Assembly: GCA_035283185.1 (NCBI GenBank)
Contig: DATEUJ010000075.1
Location: 33,674-97,673, forward strand
Origin: DASSFZ01 sp035283185
Lineage (GTDB): Bacteria; Chloroflexota; Anaerolineae; Fen-1058
Direction of reading: 5' to 3'
DNA: 64,000 nucleotides
A program made the translations under genes and the position numbers. How positions within the stretch are numbered: position 1 is the first letter of the stretch; every line of letters starts with the position of its first letter. The notes under the pieces were generated by a model. It searched no databases. It was given only the letters and a program-made list of their open reading frames with translations, and was not told where the DNA came from. Shown here piece by piece: positions 8,564 through 16,685 of this stretch.

Positions 8564-9001
8564 CTACTTTCGCTCGGCAACATCCCTTTCCGAGGAACGG
8601 GCTGATCGTCTACTCGATTGCAGACGATGCATGGGCAGGTTGCGGATCACCCCGATCAGATCGGCGCTGCGGGCCGGCAGCGTGCGAGAGGTGTACAGGC
8701 GAACGGCATTTTGCTCCAGTCCGACGCGAATGACCGGAACATCCGGGTAGCGGTCCAGAATCTGGGTGGTCAGTGGAGCCGCGTCGTGCATTTCCCGGTC
8801 GTCCCCGGCGATGAACACGACGTCCGGCGCGTCGCGGGGCAACTGATCCTGCCACTGGACTTCCGGGGTCAACGGGCCAACGAGTTCCACATCGGTCAGT
8901 CCGCCAAGGATGGCCTCCAGACCTTCACCCAGGAGTGGATGGACGCACACAAGCAGGACACGTCGCTTCTCGATTTCGGGCCTTGCGCTTTTTCGCGGCA
9001 C
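8564..9001 (-). CDS. Receiver-like (pseudo-receiver) protein lacking the phospho-acceptor Asp
   Basis: This 145-aa protein has the strand-helix order of a CheY-like receiver (RRVLLVCVHPLLGEGLEAIL at the start, later PDVVFIAGDD). The acidic pair normally after strand 1 is absent (Val-Cys-Val-His), and the position of the phospho-Asp after strand 3 is Ala65. There is no output domain, and the C-terminal 40 residues are basic and serine-rich. It probably starts with GTG at 9001. It lies between the narL-type regulator and the cytochrome c gene. A role as an unphosphorylated regulator or decoy is inference. The terminator at 9062-9092 separates it from the kinase/regulator operon. Confidence 0.65.
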   Translation of the reverse strand: MPRKSARPEIEKRRVLLVCVHPLLGEGLEAILGGLTDVELVGPLTPEVQWQDQLPRDAPDVVFIAGDDREMHDAAPLTTQILDRYPDVPVIRVGLEQNAVRLYTSRTLPARSADLIGVIRNLPMHRLQSSRRSARSSERDVAERK

Positions 9002-9061
9002 ACTTCAACGATACACCTGAAGAGCGGGCACATTCAATCGTTCGCCCTCATCAGACAGGAA

Positions 9062-9092
9062 TGAAAAAGAGAACGATCTTTCCATCGTTCTC
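9062..9092 (-). terminator. Rho-independent terminator after narL-like gene
   Basis: The stem GAGAACGAT (9069-9077) pairs with ATCGTTCTC (9084-9092). On the minus strand the hairpin is followed by TTTTT. It lies 36 bp after the stop of the response regulator at 9128. Confidence 0.8.
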
Positions 9093-9127
9093 CTGGGGTG
9101 AAGGATTAGTTCCAGTGAGGGCAAGGG

Positions 9128-9805
9128 TCAGGCTTCTCTTCCTCTGATCCGATCCTTGTGGCGCGCATGGCGCGCGGCTTCGCGGCGGCTGCTCACGTGC
9201 AGTTTGGCCAGGATGTTACGAATGTGACTCTTCACCGTGCTGAGGCTGATGCTCAAGGCTTCGGCAATTTCCCTGTCGGTGGCTCGCTCGGCCACCAGGC
9301 TGAGCACTTCCTGCTCACGGCGCGTGAGCGCTACGCTTTCCTCTTCGGGAATCTCGTGCGCCAACTGGCCCAGCCGCCGAAACTCTTCCAGCATGCGGCC
9401 CGCCAGAACCGGCGTAATCGCGGCCTCACCCCGCACCGCGCCCTTCAGCAGATCTAGCATTTCTCGGGCATGAATGTCTTTCAAGAGATACCCCTGCGCC
9501 CCGCTTTTGATGGCTTGGAACAGCTTTTCTTCTTCGTCCCGCACCGTGAGCATCACAATCGTGACGGCAGGGAGTTCTTGCTTGATCCGCCGTGTGGCCT
9601 CGATGCCGTCGCAGCCGGGCATGGTGACATCCATGAGGATGAGATCCGGAACGAGTTCTCGGGCTTTGACGATGGCCTCCAGGCCGTCGCCGGCTTCGCC
9701 CACGACCTCCATGTCGGGCTGCCTGGCGATGATGCCGGCCAGGCCCTCGCGGAACAGCGCATGGTCGTCGGCCAACAACACCCGCAGGCGCTCCACCGGT
9801 CTCAC
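9128..9805 (-). CDS. NarL/FixJ-family response regulator
   Basis: This 225-aa regulator has a receiver domain with the acidic pair Asp13-Asp14 and phospho-Asp59 (LILMDVTMPG), plus the conserved Lys in LLKDIHA. A C-terminal LuxR/NarL helix-turn-helix spans about residues 155-215 (REQEVLSLVAERATDREIAE). It overlaps the upstream kinase gene by 4 bp, so the two form a co-translated two-component pair. Given the nar genes just downstream, it is the likely nitrate/nitrite-responsive activator. No binding site was identified with confidence. Confidence 0.93.
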   Translation of the reverse strand: MRPVERLRVLLADDHALFREGLAGIIARQPDMEVVGEAGDGLEAIVKARELVPDLILMDVTMPGCDGIEATRRIKQELPAVTIVMLTVRDEEEKLFQAIKSGAQGYLLKDIHAREMLDLLKGAVRGEAAITPVLAGRMLEEFRRLGQLAHEIPEEESVALTRREQEVLSLVAERATDREIAEALSISLSTVKSHIRNILAKLHVSSRREAARHARHKDRIRGREA

Positions 9806-11694
9806 CTCCTGGCAGGCTCTCCGCCATCGGCGGGCGCTCGTTGCCCGTCGATAGGCCAGCGCAGAATGACCTGGGTACCCTGGCCGGGCGCCGACTGGAT
9901 GGCGAGCTGCCCGCCGATGCGGGCCGCCCGGGCGCGCATGATGCTCAGCCCGAAATGAATGCCGCCGTCTACCGGGGGGGTCTTGGGATCAAAGCCCTGT
10001 CCGTCGTCTTCCACCTTCACCACGGCCCCCGCCATCTGTTGTTCGAGGTGAACGACGATGTGTTTCGCATGCGCGTGGCGGCGGGCATTCAGCAGCGCCT
10101 CTCGAGTCACGCGCATGACCTGCTCCGTATCACCGGTTGACAAAAACAATGGAGGCTGCAGCGCGACTACCAGGTCGACCGGCGGCTCGCCCTCTGCATC
10201 GAACTCGGCGAGCATCTCGGCCAATCGATCCTGCAGAGCCTGCCGCTGCAAGCGGCCTTCCTCCAGGCTGGCGATCGTCCGTCGTGCCTGCTGAGAGGCA
10301 TGCTGAATGACCTCGCGTGTGCGGTGCATCTCGGCCGCCGCCTCTTCGCGACGCCCGGCTTCGACCAGCTCCGCCACGTGCTCGACTTTGAGGTCCAGAA
10401 AGCTCAAGGTCTGGGCCAGCCCGTCGTGCATCTCGGCCGCGATGCGATGACGCTCCTCGAGCGCCGCCACGCGCTCGGCCTGCTCGAAGAGACGCGCGTT
10501 TTCCAGCGCGACGGCTGCAGAGCCGGCAAGCTTGGTCAAGAAGCGCCTTTCCTCCGGCGAAAAGAAACCCGGCCTGGAGCTTCCGACGCAGAGCGCGCCG
10601 ATCACGCGACCTCCAACCTGCAGGGGTGTGGATATGTGGCTGACCCGATAGGGCGCCAGCAGCATGACGCAGGCGCCGGCACAGTCGCCCACGCCGCAGC
10701 TCACCGTTTCCTGCCCCAGCAGCACCAGGGCGGCCGGCCGGTTCTGCGCCGACATGCGCGTCTGTCTCACGGCCTCGGGTGAACCGCTGACGGCCTGCAG
10801 GTTCAAAGTCTGCCCCGTCTCATCCAGCAAACACAGCGCGGCGAGATCGCCCCCCAGCAGCTCCCGAGCCTTGTCCGTCACCGAGCGCAGGACGTGGTTG
10901 ATGTCCAAACGCGCCGAGACCTCGCGGCTGACTTCGTACAGGGCGACCGCTTCGCGAGTGCGCTGAGCGATGCGGGCTTCCAGCTCGTCACGCGCGGCGG
11001 CGACCTCGGCGCGCATCGTCTCGAAAGCCCGCGCCAATTGACCGAGTTCATCATCGCCCTGCACGCTCACCGGCTGATCGAGGTTTCCCTTCGCGATGCG
11101 ACGGGCGCCGTCGCCGAGAGTCGCCAACGGCCCCACGAAACGGCGGCGGGTAAACAGATAGCCCCAGGCCAGCAGCAGTAGCGCCGCGGCGAAGAAGATT
11201 AGTTGAGCCAGTTGGAGTGCAGCGAGCTTGGACTGCGCGCGCGCCTCGAACTCGCCGACGATTGCGTCGAGTTGAGCCAGCAGGCGAACCGACTGGGCTT
11301 GCAGCGCGGCGGAGTCCACCGGCTGGAGATGCGTGCGGAAGTCAGTCCACGTTTGGAAGGCAGCATCAAGCCGGGCGCGCAGATCGGGATCGGGCGCGGG
11401 CGGCAGCGCGACAGTGTGACCCGTCGATTCGAGGCCGATTCCGCCATCACGGAGGGCGTAAAGATTCTGCTCGAAGCGTTGAATCGCTTTGGAGAGATCC
11501 AGGCTGTCCGGCTGTGTGAGCGCCAGCGCGACCATCTGTTGGGTCAGCATGCGCTGGCGGCCGGCCACATTAATCAGCGTGGCATCACCGGCCTGCCCGC
11601 GGATGGCGAGGAAGGTCGTGAGCACCGAACCGGCGACGAGCAGCAGAAAGCCAAAAAAGATCGCGCCGAGCTGAGCGCGCAGGGAGCGGAACAT
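9802..11694 (-). CDS. NarX-like sensor histidine kinase (P-box, HAMP, GAF, HisKA_3)
   Basis: This 630-aa kinase has a transmembrane helix at about 10-30, a periplasmic region opening with a P-box-like LINVAGRQRMLTQQM (40-54), a second helix at 161-181 and a HAMP domain to about 235. A cytoplasmic GAF domain (260-405) holds a CGVGDCAGAC stretch that could bind a cofactor. The dimerisation domain has the phospho-accepting His423 (AAEMHDGLAQTL), and the ATPase domain ends the protein. The P-box of NarX/NarQ senses nitrate and nitrite, and the PilJ-type N-terminal region is related, which fits a nitrate sensor. Partner regulator overlaps downstream. Confidence 0.92.
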   Translation of the reverse strand: MFRSLRAQLGAIFFGFLLLVAGSVLTTFLAIRGQAGDATLINVAGRQRMLTQQMVALALTQPDSLDLSKAIQRFEQNLYALRDGGIGLESTGHTVALPPAPDPDLRARLDAAFQTWTDFRTHLQPVDSAALQAQSVRLLAQLDAIVGEFEARAQSKLAALQLAQLIFFAAALLLLAWGYLFTRRRFVGPLATLGDGARRIAKGNLDQPVSVQGDDELGQLARAFETMRAEVAAARDELEARIAQRTREAVALYEVSREVSARLDINHVLRSVTDKARELLGGDLAALCLLDETGQTLNLQAVSGSPEAVRQTRMSAQNRPAALVLLGQETVSCGVGDCAGACVMLLAPYRVSHISTPLQVGGRVIGALCVGSSRPGFFSPEERRFLTKLAGSAAVALENARLFEQAERVAALEERHRIAAEMHDGLAQTLSFLDLKVEHVAELVEAGRREEAAAEMHRTREVIQHASQQARRTIASLEEGRLQRQALQDRLAEMLAEFDAEGEPPVDLVVALQPPLFLSTGDTEQVMRVTREALLNARRHAHAKHIVVHLEQQMAGAVVKVEDDGQGFDPKTPPVDGGIHFGLSIMRARAARIGGQLAIQSAPGQGTQVILRWPIDGQRAPADGGEPARR

Positions 11695-11793
11695 CTTGCC
11701 TCCCGATGGCTGTACTACAAGTAATCGTATCTCACATCGCAGAAAACTTCAAGCACCGGAGATAGGCAGAACTTGCGTAACTACTCAGCCCAA

Positions 11794-11874
11794 CGTCATT
11801 GCGAGCATCTTTTTGCGAAGCAATCCCCCGGCCAGGAGATTGCTTCGTCGCAAAAGACCTTCCTCGCAATGACG
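11794..11874. repeat. Dispersed palindromic repeat (CGTCATTGCGAG type)
   Basis: The left end CGTCATTGCGAG and the right end CTCGCAATGACG are reverse complements, and inner parts GAAGCAATC / GATTGCTTC also pair, making an 81-bp imperfect hairpin. It fills much of the 233-bp gap between the kinase start and the end of the hydrolase gene. The motif resembles a widespread bacterial intergenic repeat. Nothing else is recognised in this gap. Confidence 0.8.
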
Positions 11875-11927
11875 CCTGAGCAGTTGCGAACTTGCTCGAG
11901 TTGAGCCAGGCTCCTCTGGCCGGATAG

Positions 11928-12761
11928 TCAATGCCCAGGCGGGCTGCCGACCGGATAGACAGCGACCTGCCCCGGGTCGATAAGTGTGTTGAAGCGTGTG
12001 TGCTGAAAACGATCCGACAACTCCGTCGCGTAGGCATCCAGATCGACATAGGGCAGCCGAAACCGCTCGCGCCAGGGACGATGGGCTTCATATAAGAACA
12101 CCGTCGCCGGACGAAGCATCTCCAGCCAGCGCGGGATAGTCTGCACCTCTTCCGGCTCGACGGCGAAGAGCAACACATCGGCCGATAGCTCGTGTGCGAC
12201 GGCTTCAACTTCATGGGGGTCCGTTATGCGGTGCAGTCCTTCGGCGTAATTCAATACGGTCGTGCCGTCGGCAAAGGTGATGTGAAAGCCGAGCATCGGC
12301 GCGCGCAGCGGTAGAGGCAGGCCGGCGAAGGCGATGCGCGCGAAATCAATCGGGCGGCTCAGCACGTGAGCGGCATACTCGATCTTGGGCCGAACGCCCG
12401 GCGGCAGCAGCGGCATGTGCTTCCAAGCGAACGCCGTCACGCGCGCGCCGTCGATCGAAACAGTGTCGCCCGCTTCAAGGGCGTGCGCGTGCGCAATAGG
12501 AAGACCGCTGCCGCGCGTCACGTAAGCGATGACCGGCGGTGACGAAATCAGGTGTGTGGTTGGAAGGTGCGCGTCGGGCGTGGCTAAGAAACGCATCAGC
12601 GAACCGCAGTGTTCGGGATGGCCGTGCGTCACACACAGGATCGTCGTCGCAGGGTCGTCTAGCTTAGCCCACGTCACGGCGTCTCCGAACAGATCGAAGC
12701 CGACCAGCGTGTCGGCGCGCCGGATCGCCACCCCCGACCAGCCGAAGTATTGAACCTCCAT
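11928..12761 (-). CDS. Metallo-beta-lactamase-fold hydrolase
   Basis: This 277-aa protein has an MBL-fold start (VQYFGWSGVAIRR, then VGFDLFGD) and the metal-binding motif HGHPEH at about residues 46-51, with Glu where Asp is commoner. Later His and Asp ligands are less clear. It resembles the UlaG/L-ascorbate-lactonase-like branch, whose substrates vary. The ATG overlaps the stop of a 27-codon mini-ORF (TGATG) that begins with a copy of this gene's own start, so its translation may be coupled to that leader. The radical SAM gene lies just upstream. Confidence 0.8.
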   Translation of the reverse strand: MEVQYFGWSGVAIRRADTLVGFDLFGDAVTWAKLDDPATTILCVTHGHPEHCGSLMRFLATPDAHLPTTHLISSPPVIAYVTRGSGLPIAHAHALEAGDTVSIDGARVTAFAWKHMPLLPPGVRPKIEYAAHVLSRPIDFARIAFAGLPLPLRAPMLGFHITFADGTTVLNYAEGLHRITDPHEVEAVAHELSADVLLFAVEPEEVQTIPRWLEMLRPATVFLYEAHRPWRERFRLPYVDLDAYATELSDRFQHTRFNTLIDPGQVAVYPVGSPPGH

Positions 12762-12844
12762 CAGGCCGCCTTACACTCAGGTGTTGAGGTGTCAGGTGTT
12801 GAGGTGTCAGGTTGAGGTGTCAGGCCGAAGTATTGAGTTTCCAT
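12761..12844 (-). other. Leader mini-ORF made from a duplicated gene start plus tandem repeats
   Basis: An ORF of 27 codons starts at 12844 with GAGGAG five nt upstream, stronger than the site of the following gene. It begins METQYFG, matching MEVQYFG of the hydrolase start, then runs through tandem GACACCTCAACACCT units (encoding PDTST repeats). It ends in TGA overlapping the real hydrolase ATG. The simplest reading is that repeat insertion duplicated the 5' end of the hydrolase gene, leaving a coupled leader peptide. Whether it is translated is unknown. Confidence 0.5.
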
Positions 12845-12853
12845 CAGGTCTCC

Positions 12854-14251
12854 TCACACTTCCTTGGGGGCGGGCACAGTCAGGCTCTTGTGTGCGCGGC
12901 CGATCAATATCGCGTTGCGCAGCGTGCCCCAGATCAGGCGCGGAATGTGCCGCTTGAAAGCGTAGCGCGGTCGATACAGGCGCAGCCGCGTGATGGCGCG
13001 CCAGACCACGCGGAAGTAGTAGCGGCGCATGAGCCGATACATCTCGCGCGGCGGCAGCTTCGTCGGCACGACGAAGTGCGTCAGATCGTACACCTCACGA
13101 TGATGCGTCATGAGATGGTCTTTCGCTTCCTCGTACAGATCGGTCGCAGGCAGCGGGGTGAGCGGCGTCAGCTCGGTGAGCGCGATGTTGGGCCGCGCGC
13201 GCACGTAGGCGTCGATGCGCTGGAAGTCGGCCTCGGTGTAGTCGGGCATGATCACAAAGCCCGCGCTCAGCCCGATGCCGCACTTCGCCAGAATCTCAAT
13301 CGCCCGCTCGTTGATGTCGACGCTGGTGCGCTTGTTGAGAGCGCCGATGTTGGAATCGTCGATTGCTTCCAGGCCGGTCATCACCAACTGCAGGCCAATG
13401 CGCGCCCACTTCTCGAAGACTTGGGGGTTTTGCACCACGCAGTCGGCGCGGGTGTAGGCGAAGTAGCGTTTGCGGATGCCGCGCTCGACGATGAGATCGT
13501 GCAGCCGCTGCATGCGCCTCACGTCGATGAAAGAGTGGTCGTCGCAGAACATCACGAAGTCCTGCTCGATGCGGCTCAAGTCTTCGACGACGAGTTCGGG
13601 CGAGCGCGGGATGAAATGCCGGCGCGTGAACTTCTGGCACGAGCAGAAGTTGCACGGGAAGGTGCAGCCCAGCGAGGTCTGGATCGACGCGACGGGCGAC
13701 TCGAACAGATAGAAGTAGCGCGAGCGGTACTTTGCAGTCAGCGAACGGTCGGGCAGCGGCTGATGATCGAGCGTGGCCGGCAGCGGCCGGGGCGGCGTGA
13801 AGACGAGTTGCCCGTTGCGGGGCAGCGCCAGCCCGGCCACATCGTCAAAGTCCCGACCCTGCCGCCATCGCTCGACGATCGCTTGAAAAGCGGGCACGCC
13901 TTCGCCCAGGATGATGGCGTCGATGTACGGCGCGTTGAACTCGCCGGGGCGCAGCGTGGCGTGATGGCCGCCCAGCAGCGTCAGAATATGGGGGTTGAAT
14001 TGCTTCGCCGTCTTGAGCACGCAGCGCGCAGTATAGGTCTGCACGATCTGCGCGCTCGCGCCCACGATGTCGGGCTGAAAACGCTGCAGCGCGCCGGCCA
14101 AATCGGTGTCGAGCTCCATATCGAGCAGTTCGACTTGGTGCTCGGGCGCCGCCGCGCCGATGATCTCCAATCCCAACGGCTCGACCTTGGCCAAATGCTT
14201 CAAGCCGATCGTCAAGTCGCCGCTGGGCGGGCTGACTAAAAGAATCCGCAT
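12854..14251 (-). CDS. B12-binding-domain radical SAM protein
   Basis: This 465-aa protein starts at the ATG at 14251, chosen because GGAG lies 5 nt upstream; an ATG five codons earlier has poor spacing. The N-terminal 140 residues form a cobalamin-binding-like Rossmann domain (MRILLVSPPS, LLGGHHATLRP near 92-102). The radical SAM [4Fe-4S] motif is Cys196-x3-Cys200-x2-Cys203. The architecture is that of class B methylases and HpnR/HpnJ-like enzymes; a lipid or hopanoid substrate is possible but not shown. A basic C-terminal region (about 400-450) could associate with membrane. Its stop abuts the leader of the hydrolase gene. Confidence 0.85.
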   Translation of the reverse strand: MRILLVSPPSGDLTIGLKHLAKVEPLGLEIIGAAAPEHQVELLDMELDTDLAGALQRFQPDIVGASAQIVQTYTARCVLKTAKQFNPHILTLLGGHHATLRPGEFNAPYIDAIILGEGVPAFQAIVERWRQGRDFDDVAGLALPRNGQLVFTPPRPLPATLDHQPLPDRSLTAKYRSRYFYLFESPVASIQTSLGCTFPCNFCSCQKFTRRHFIPRSPELVVEDLSRIEQDFVMFCDDHSFIDVRRMQRLHDLIVERGIRKRYFAYTRADCVVQNPQVFEKWARIGLQLVMTGLEAIDDSNIGALNKRTSVDINERAIEILAKCGIGLSAGFVIMPDYTEADFQRIDAYVRARPNIALTELTPLTPLPATDLYEEAKDHLMTHHREVYDLTHFVVPTKLPPREMYRLMRRYYFRVVWRAITRLRLYRPRYAFKRHIPRLIWGTLRNAILIGRAHKSLTVPAPKEV

Positions 14252-14286
14252 GTCTTCTCCGATCATGCTCCTCGCCGGTCGATAGC

Positions 14287-14321
14287 GCGACGCCTCCGAG
14301 CGGGAAGGTCGGAGGCGTCGC
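14287..14321. repeat. 13-bp perfect inverted repeat between Crp-type and radical SAM genes
   Basis: GCGACGCCTCCGA (14287-14299) pairs exactly with 14309-14321 across a 9-nt loop. It lies 48 bp after the Crp-type gene and 36 bp before the radical SAM gene. No T-run follows, so either a factor-independent terminator of weak type or an operator is possible. Confidence 0.7.
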
Positions 14322-14368
14322 CAGCCAAGGGAGGAGGGATTGTCAAAAGGGCTGCTTGATCGCGCACA

Positions 14369-15064
14369 TTACTCGCGCGCATCGCCCTGTGCCACCCGCT
14401 GCAGTCCACCTCGATCGAGAATGACGATCCGGCCAGCGTCATCGGCGATCAAGCCCTGCTGTTGCAGGCGTTTGAGCGTCCGTAAGGCGACTTCGCGCAC
14501 GGTGCTGGCGCGCGCCGCAAGCTCACGGCGAGTCAGCTTGCGGTCGAGCTGTGTACCGCTCGCGTCGATCCGGCTGCCTTCGTCGGCGCAGGCCAGGATC
14601 GCGCCGGCCAGGCGGGAGGTCGCGTCCTTGAAGGCGAGATCGCCGGCCAGATTCGCGAAGGTCCGCAGCCGCTCGGCCATGTGGCCGAGCAGCGCCTCGC
14701 GCACGGACGGGCATTCGTCGAGCGTCTTGAGCATCGTCGCTCGATCGACGAAGCACACCGTCGCCCGGCCGAGCGCCTGCGCGCTGAGGCGATGCGCGCC
14801 GCCGTCGATCAACGGCGCGGCATCGACCACGTCGCCCGGCCCGAGCACCGTCATGATTTGCTCGCGGGTTCCCGATCGGCGAAAGACCTTGACGCGGCCT
14901 TCGGCGACAAGGTGCAGTCCCTCGCACGGCTGGCCTTCCTGCACGATGAGCCTGCGTCCCCGATACCGCCTGGCCTCGGCATGGGCGGCAACGTCATCCA
15001 GTTGCAGCCCGAGCACGCCGGCGAAGATGGGAAAGGCTTGGAGGAAGTCAGGCGAAACGGGCAT
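14369..15064 (-). CDS. Crp/Fnr-family transcriptional regulator
   Basis: This 231-aa protein has an N-terminal cyclic-nucleotide-binding-type beta roll (GQPCEGLHLVAEGRVKVFR, then TVLGPGDVVDAAPL), a long dimer helix and a C-terminal winged helix-turn-helix (LTRRELAARASTVREVALRTL near 175-200). It lacks the FNR cysteine cluster, so oxygen sensing through Fe-S is unlikely. Effector is unknown; DNR/NnrR-type regulators of nitrogen-oxide genes share this organisation. Its place at the head of the nar region suggests control of respiration genes. It is the first recognisable intact gene after the decaying segment to the right. Confidence 0.9.
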   Translation of the reverse strand: MPVSPDFLQAFPIFAGVLGLQLDDVAAHAEARRYRGRRLIVQEGQPCEGLHLVAEGRVKVFRRSGTREQIMTVLGPGDVVDAAPLIDGGAHRLSAQALGRATVCFVDRATMLKTLDECPSVREALLGHMAERLRTFANLAGDLAFKDATSRLAGAILACADEGSRIDASGTQLDRKLTRRELAARASTVREVALRTLKRLQQQGLIADDAGRIVILDRGGLQRVAQGDARE

Positions 15065-15239
15065 GGCTAACCCGCGCGAGAGAAGGCTGCCTCATCGCCC
15101 ACTGGGGGAAAGAATAGCGCACGGCAGAGCCGATGACTAGGACGGAAGTCACACTTTTCAGGCTCTTCCGGTTTCGGCGGGAAAACACCCCGCGAGGAGT
15201 GGGAAGACGGGCGCCCTCATCGACCCTGTCGAAGTGCCC

Positions 15240-15475
15240 CAGACACCACATACCGGCCCTTCTGGTCGGGCGAGATCGATCTGGCTGGTGACGGCCTGCT
15301 TGAGCGGGTCCGGCGGATCGGAGAGCAAATCGTTGTTTACAGCGGTAGCGTGGAGGTGTGGCGGGGGTTGCCTGAATGGCGAGTCGTGGCCCTGGCTCTC
15401 GGCGATCCGAACGACGACGGCCGGATGGAAGCCATCCTGGCCCTATGGAAAGACGACGAGTCCAACGAGTTAACC
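15240..15475 (+). pseudogene. Remnant of an FG-GAP/VCBS-like repeat protein gene
   Basis: In one plus-strand frame this stretch reads TYRPFWSGEIDLAGDGLLER and then WRVVALALGDPNDDGRMEA, which matches the style of beta-propeller-type repeat proteins (ALGDxNDDGRxE). No start, no full repeat set and no continuation are present, and the reading runs into the regulator gene on the other strand. It is on the opposite strand to its neighbours and seems to be a decayed piece of a larger gene. The remaining bases 15065-15240 hold nothing I recognise. Confidence 0.55.
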
Positions 15476-15488
15476 ATGCGAACATGTT

Positions 15489-15872
15489 TCACTCACCTAC
15501 AGCGCGAATCGTCTCCAGTAGCTTCTCCGGTGGGTCGCCCTTGCTGGCGAAGGCATCCGCTCCGGCATCGAGCGCCTGCTGCCGTGCTTCGGGTCGCCCG
15601 CTCAATACGATGACTTTGATTCGCGGACAGGCCACGCGCAACGCGGCGATGACCCCGAACTGTGGGATCGCCGCCGGCATTCGGCTGGTCGGCTGCAATC
15701 CGGGCAGTTCCCAATCTAGCATGACGATATCAGGCGAAGCGTCAAGCGCGCGTGCCAGTAGCTCTCCGGCGTTGCCGGCTTCGCCCGCCACCGTCAAATT
15801 GGCTTCTTGCTCCAGCAGTAAGCGCAGCGCCGAGCGTACTTCCGCCTGATCGTCTGCAAGCAGAACGCACAC
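15489..15872 (-). CDS. Stand-alone receiver-domain response regulator
   Basis: This 127-aa protein is a receiver domain only. It has the acidic pair Asp7-Asp8, phospho-Asp53 (VMLDWELPG), and the Thr/Ser and Lys signature later (VLSGRPE, ASKGD). There is no output domain, so it may act like CheY or Spo0F through protein contacts. It begins at a GTG six bp after the upstream CPBP gene, so it is part of that operon. No kinase is adjacent. Confidence 0.82.
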   Translation of the reverse strand: MCVLLADDQAEVRSALRLLLEQEANLTVAGEAGNAGELLARALDASPDIVMLDWELPGLQPTSRMPAAIPQFGVIAALRVACPRIKVIVLSGRPEARQQALDAGADAFASKGDPPEKLLETIRAVGE

Positions 15873-15878
15873 GTCTTC

Positions 15879-16667
15879 TCACTCCCTGAATGCCTGATCT
15901 CGCTGTTGCCTGACTGCGATGACAATCGCCGCAACCATCAGCCCCAGGGTCAGTACGAAGCCACAGGCAGCTTCAAAGGGCAGGGTCAGCCCGTCTGACA
16001 GGTTGGTGTACAACCCACCAACGGGCGTATAGAACGGCCACAACACGAACACGTTTCGGGTCAGGCGAAATACGGCGGCATAGGCCAACCCCAGACTGAA
16101 CAGGAAACCCATCTCGTCGAGCGTCATCCCGTAGCCCACATGATACAGCCCGTAACACAGCGCTCCCAAGATCAGGCTGGGCAGCAGCCCGAAGGCTCGC
16201 TCAAAGCGTAATTGCAGCCAGCCTCGAAAGAAGATCGCCTCAAACAGGCCGACGGTCACGGCCATCGTCGCCAAGGGCACAACGGCACTCGTCCACACCA
16301 CGTCCAGCGTTCCAAGTGTATTGCGATACGTGTCCAGGCCGAGCAGCAAACCCAGTGCCAGGCTGATCGCCAACCGGCGTCTGGTCAGGCCTACATCGGC
16401 CAGCGGGCGGTGGCGGATCAAGACGGTGTAAAAGACCGGCAAGGCTATCCCCAGACCCGCCAGCGTCACCGGTCCGAAGGCGATGAAATTCGCCGCCACG
16501 TGTTCGGTGGTGAAGACTTGGAATGCAATCACCAGGCCGGCGACGACCAGACCATATGACACGAAAGCTACCCATGTGTCGCGGCTGGGCTGCCAACGGA
16601 GTCCCAGGCGATCGACGCACCATCGTAATGCGATCGAAGTCTGACTTCGGATATTTGTGATCCGCAT
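15879..16667 (-). CDS. CPBP-family membrane protein with altered catalytic motif
   Basis: This 262-aa protein has about eight hydrophobic segments and the CPBP/Abi layout. The first motif is FEAIFFRGW, where the normal Glu-Glu pair is Glu-Ala; the second motif is GLYHVGYG with its His. CPBP proteins are intramembrane metal-dependent proteases such as Rce1. Loss of the second Glu may reduce or abolish protease activity. It lies directly after another CPBP gene with an intact motif. Confidence 0.8.
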   Translation of the reverse strand: MRITNIRSQTSIALRWCVDRLGLRWQPSRDTWVAFVSYGLVVAGLVIAFQVFTTEHVAANFIAFGPVTLAGLGIALPVFYTVLIRHRPLADVGLTRRRLAISLALGLLLGLDTYRNTLGTLDVVWTSAVVPLATMAVTVGLFEAIFFRGWLQLRFERAFGLLPSLILGALCYGLYHVGYGMTLDEMGFLFSLGLAYAAVFRLTRNVFVLWPFYTPVGGLYTNLSDGLTLPFEAACGFVLTLGLMVAAIVIAVRQQRDQAFRE

Positions 16668-16685
16668 GGTATCCCCCTTACACGA

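Noticed and set aside
12812..14239. A 475-codon plus-strand frame opposite the radical SAM gene.
   Set aside because: Its composition is typical of shadow frames, and the opposite strand has a complete CxxxCxxC radical SAM protein.
14340..14370. An FNR/Crp box (TTGAT-N-ATCAA) upstream of the nar genes.
   Set aside because: Only isolated half-sites such as TTGATCGC were seen, with no paired half-site at the right spacing.
15048..15485. A 145-codon minus-strand frame between the Crp-type gene and the receiver gene.
   Set aside because: It overlaps both neighbours, has an Arg/Pro-rich composition and no domain. The plus-strand FG-GAP-like remnant explains part of the region better.
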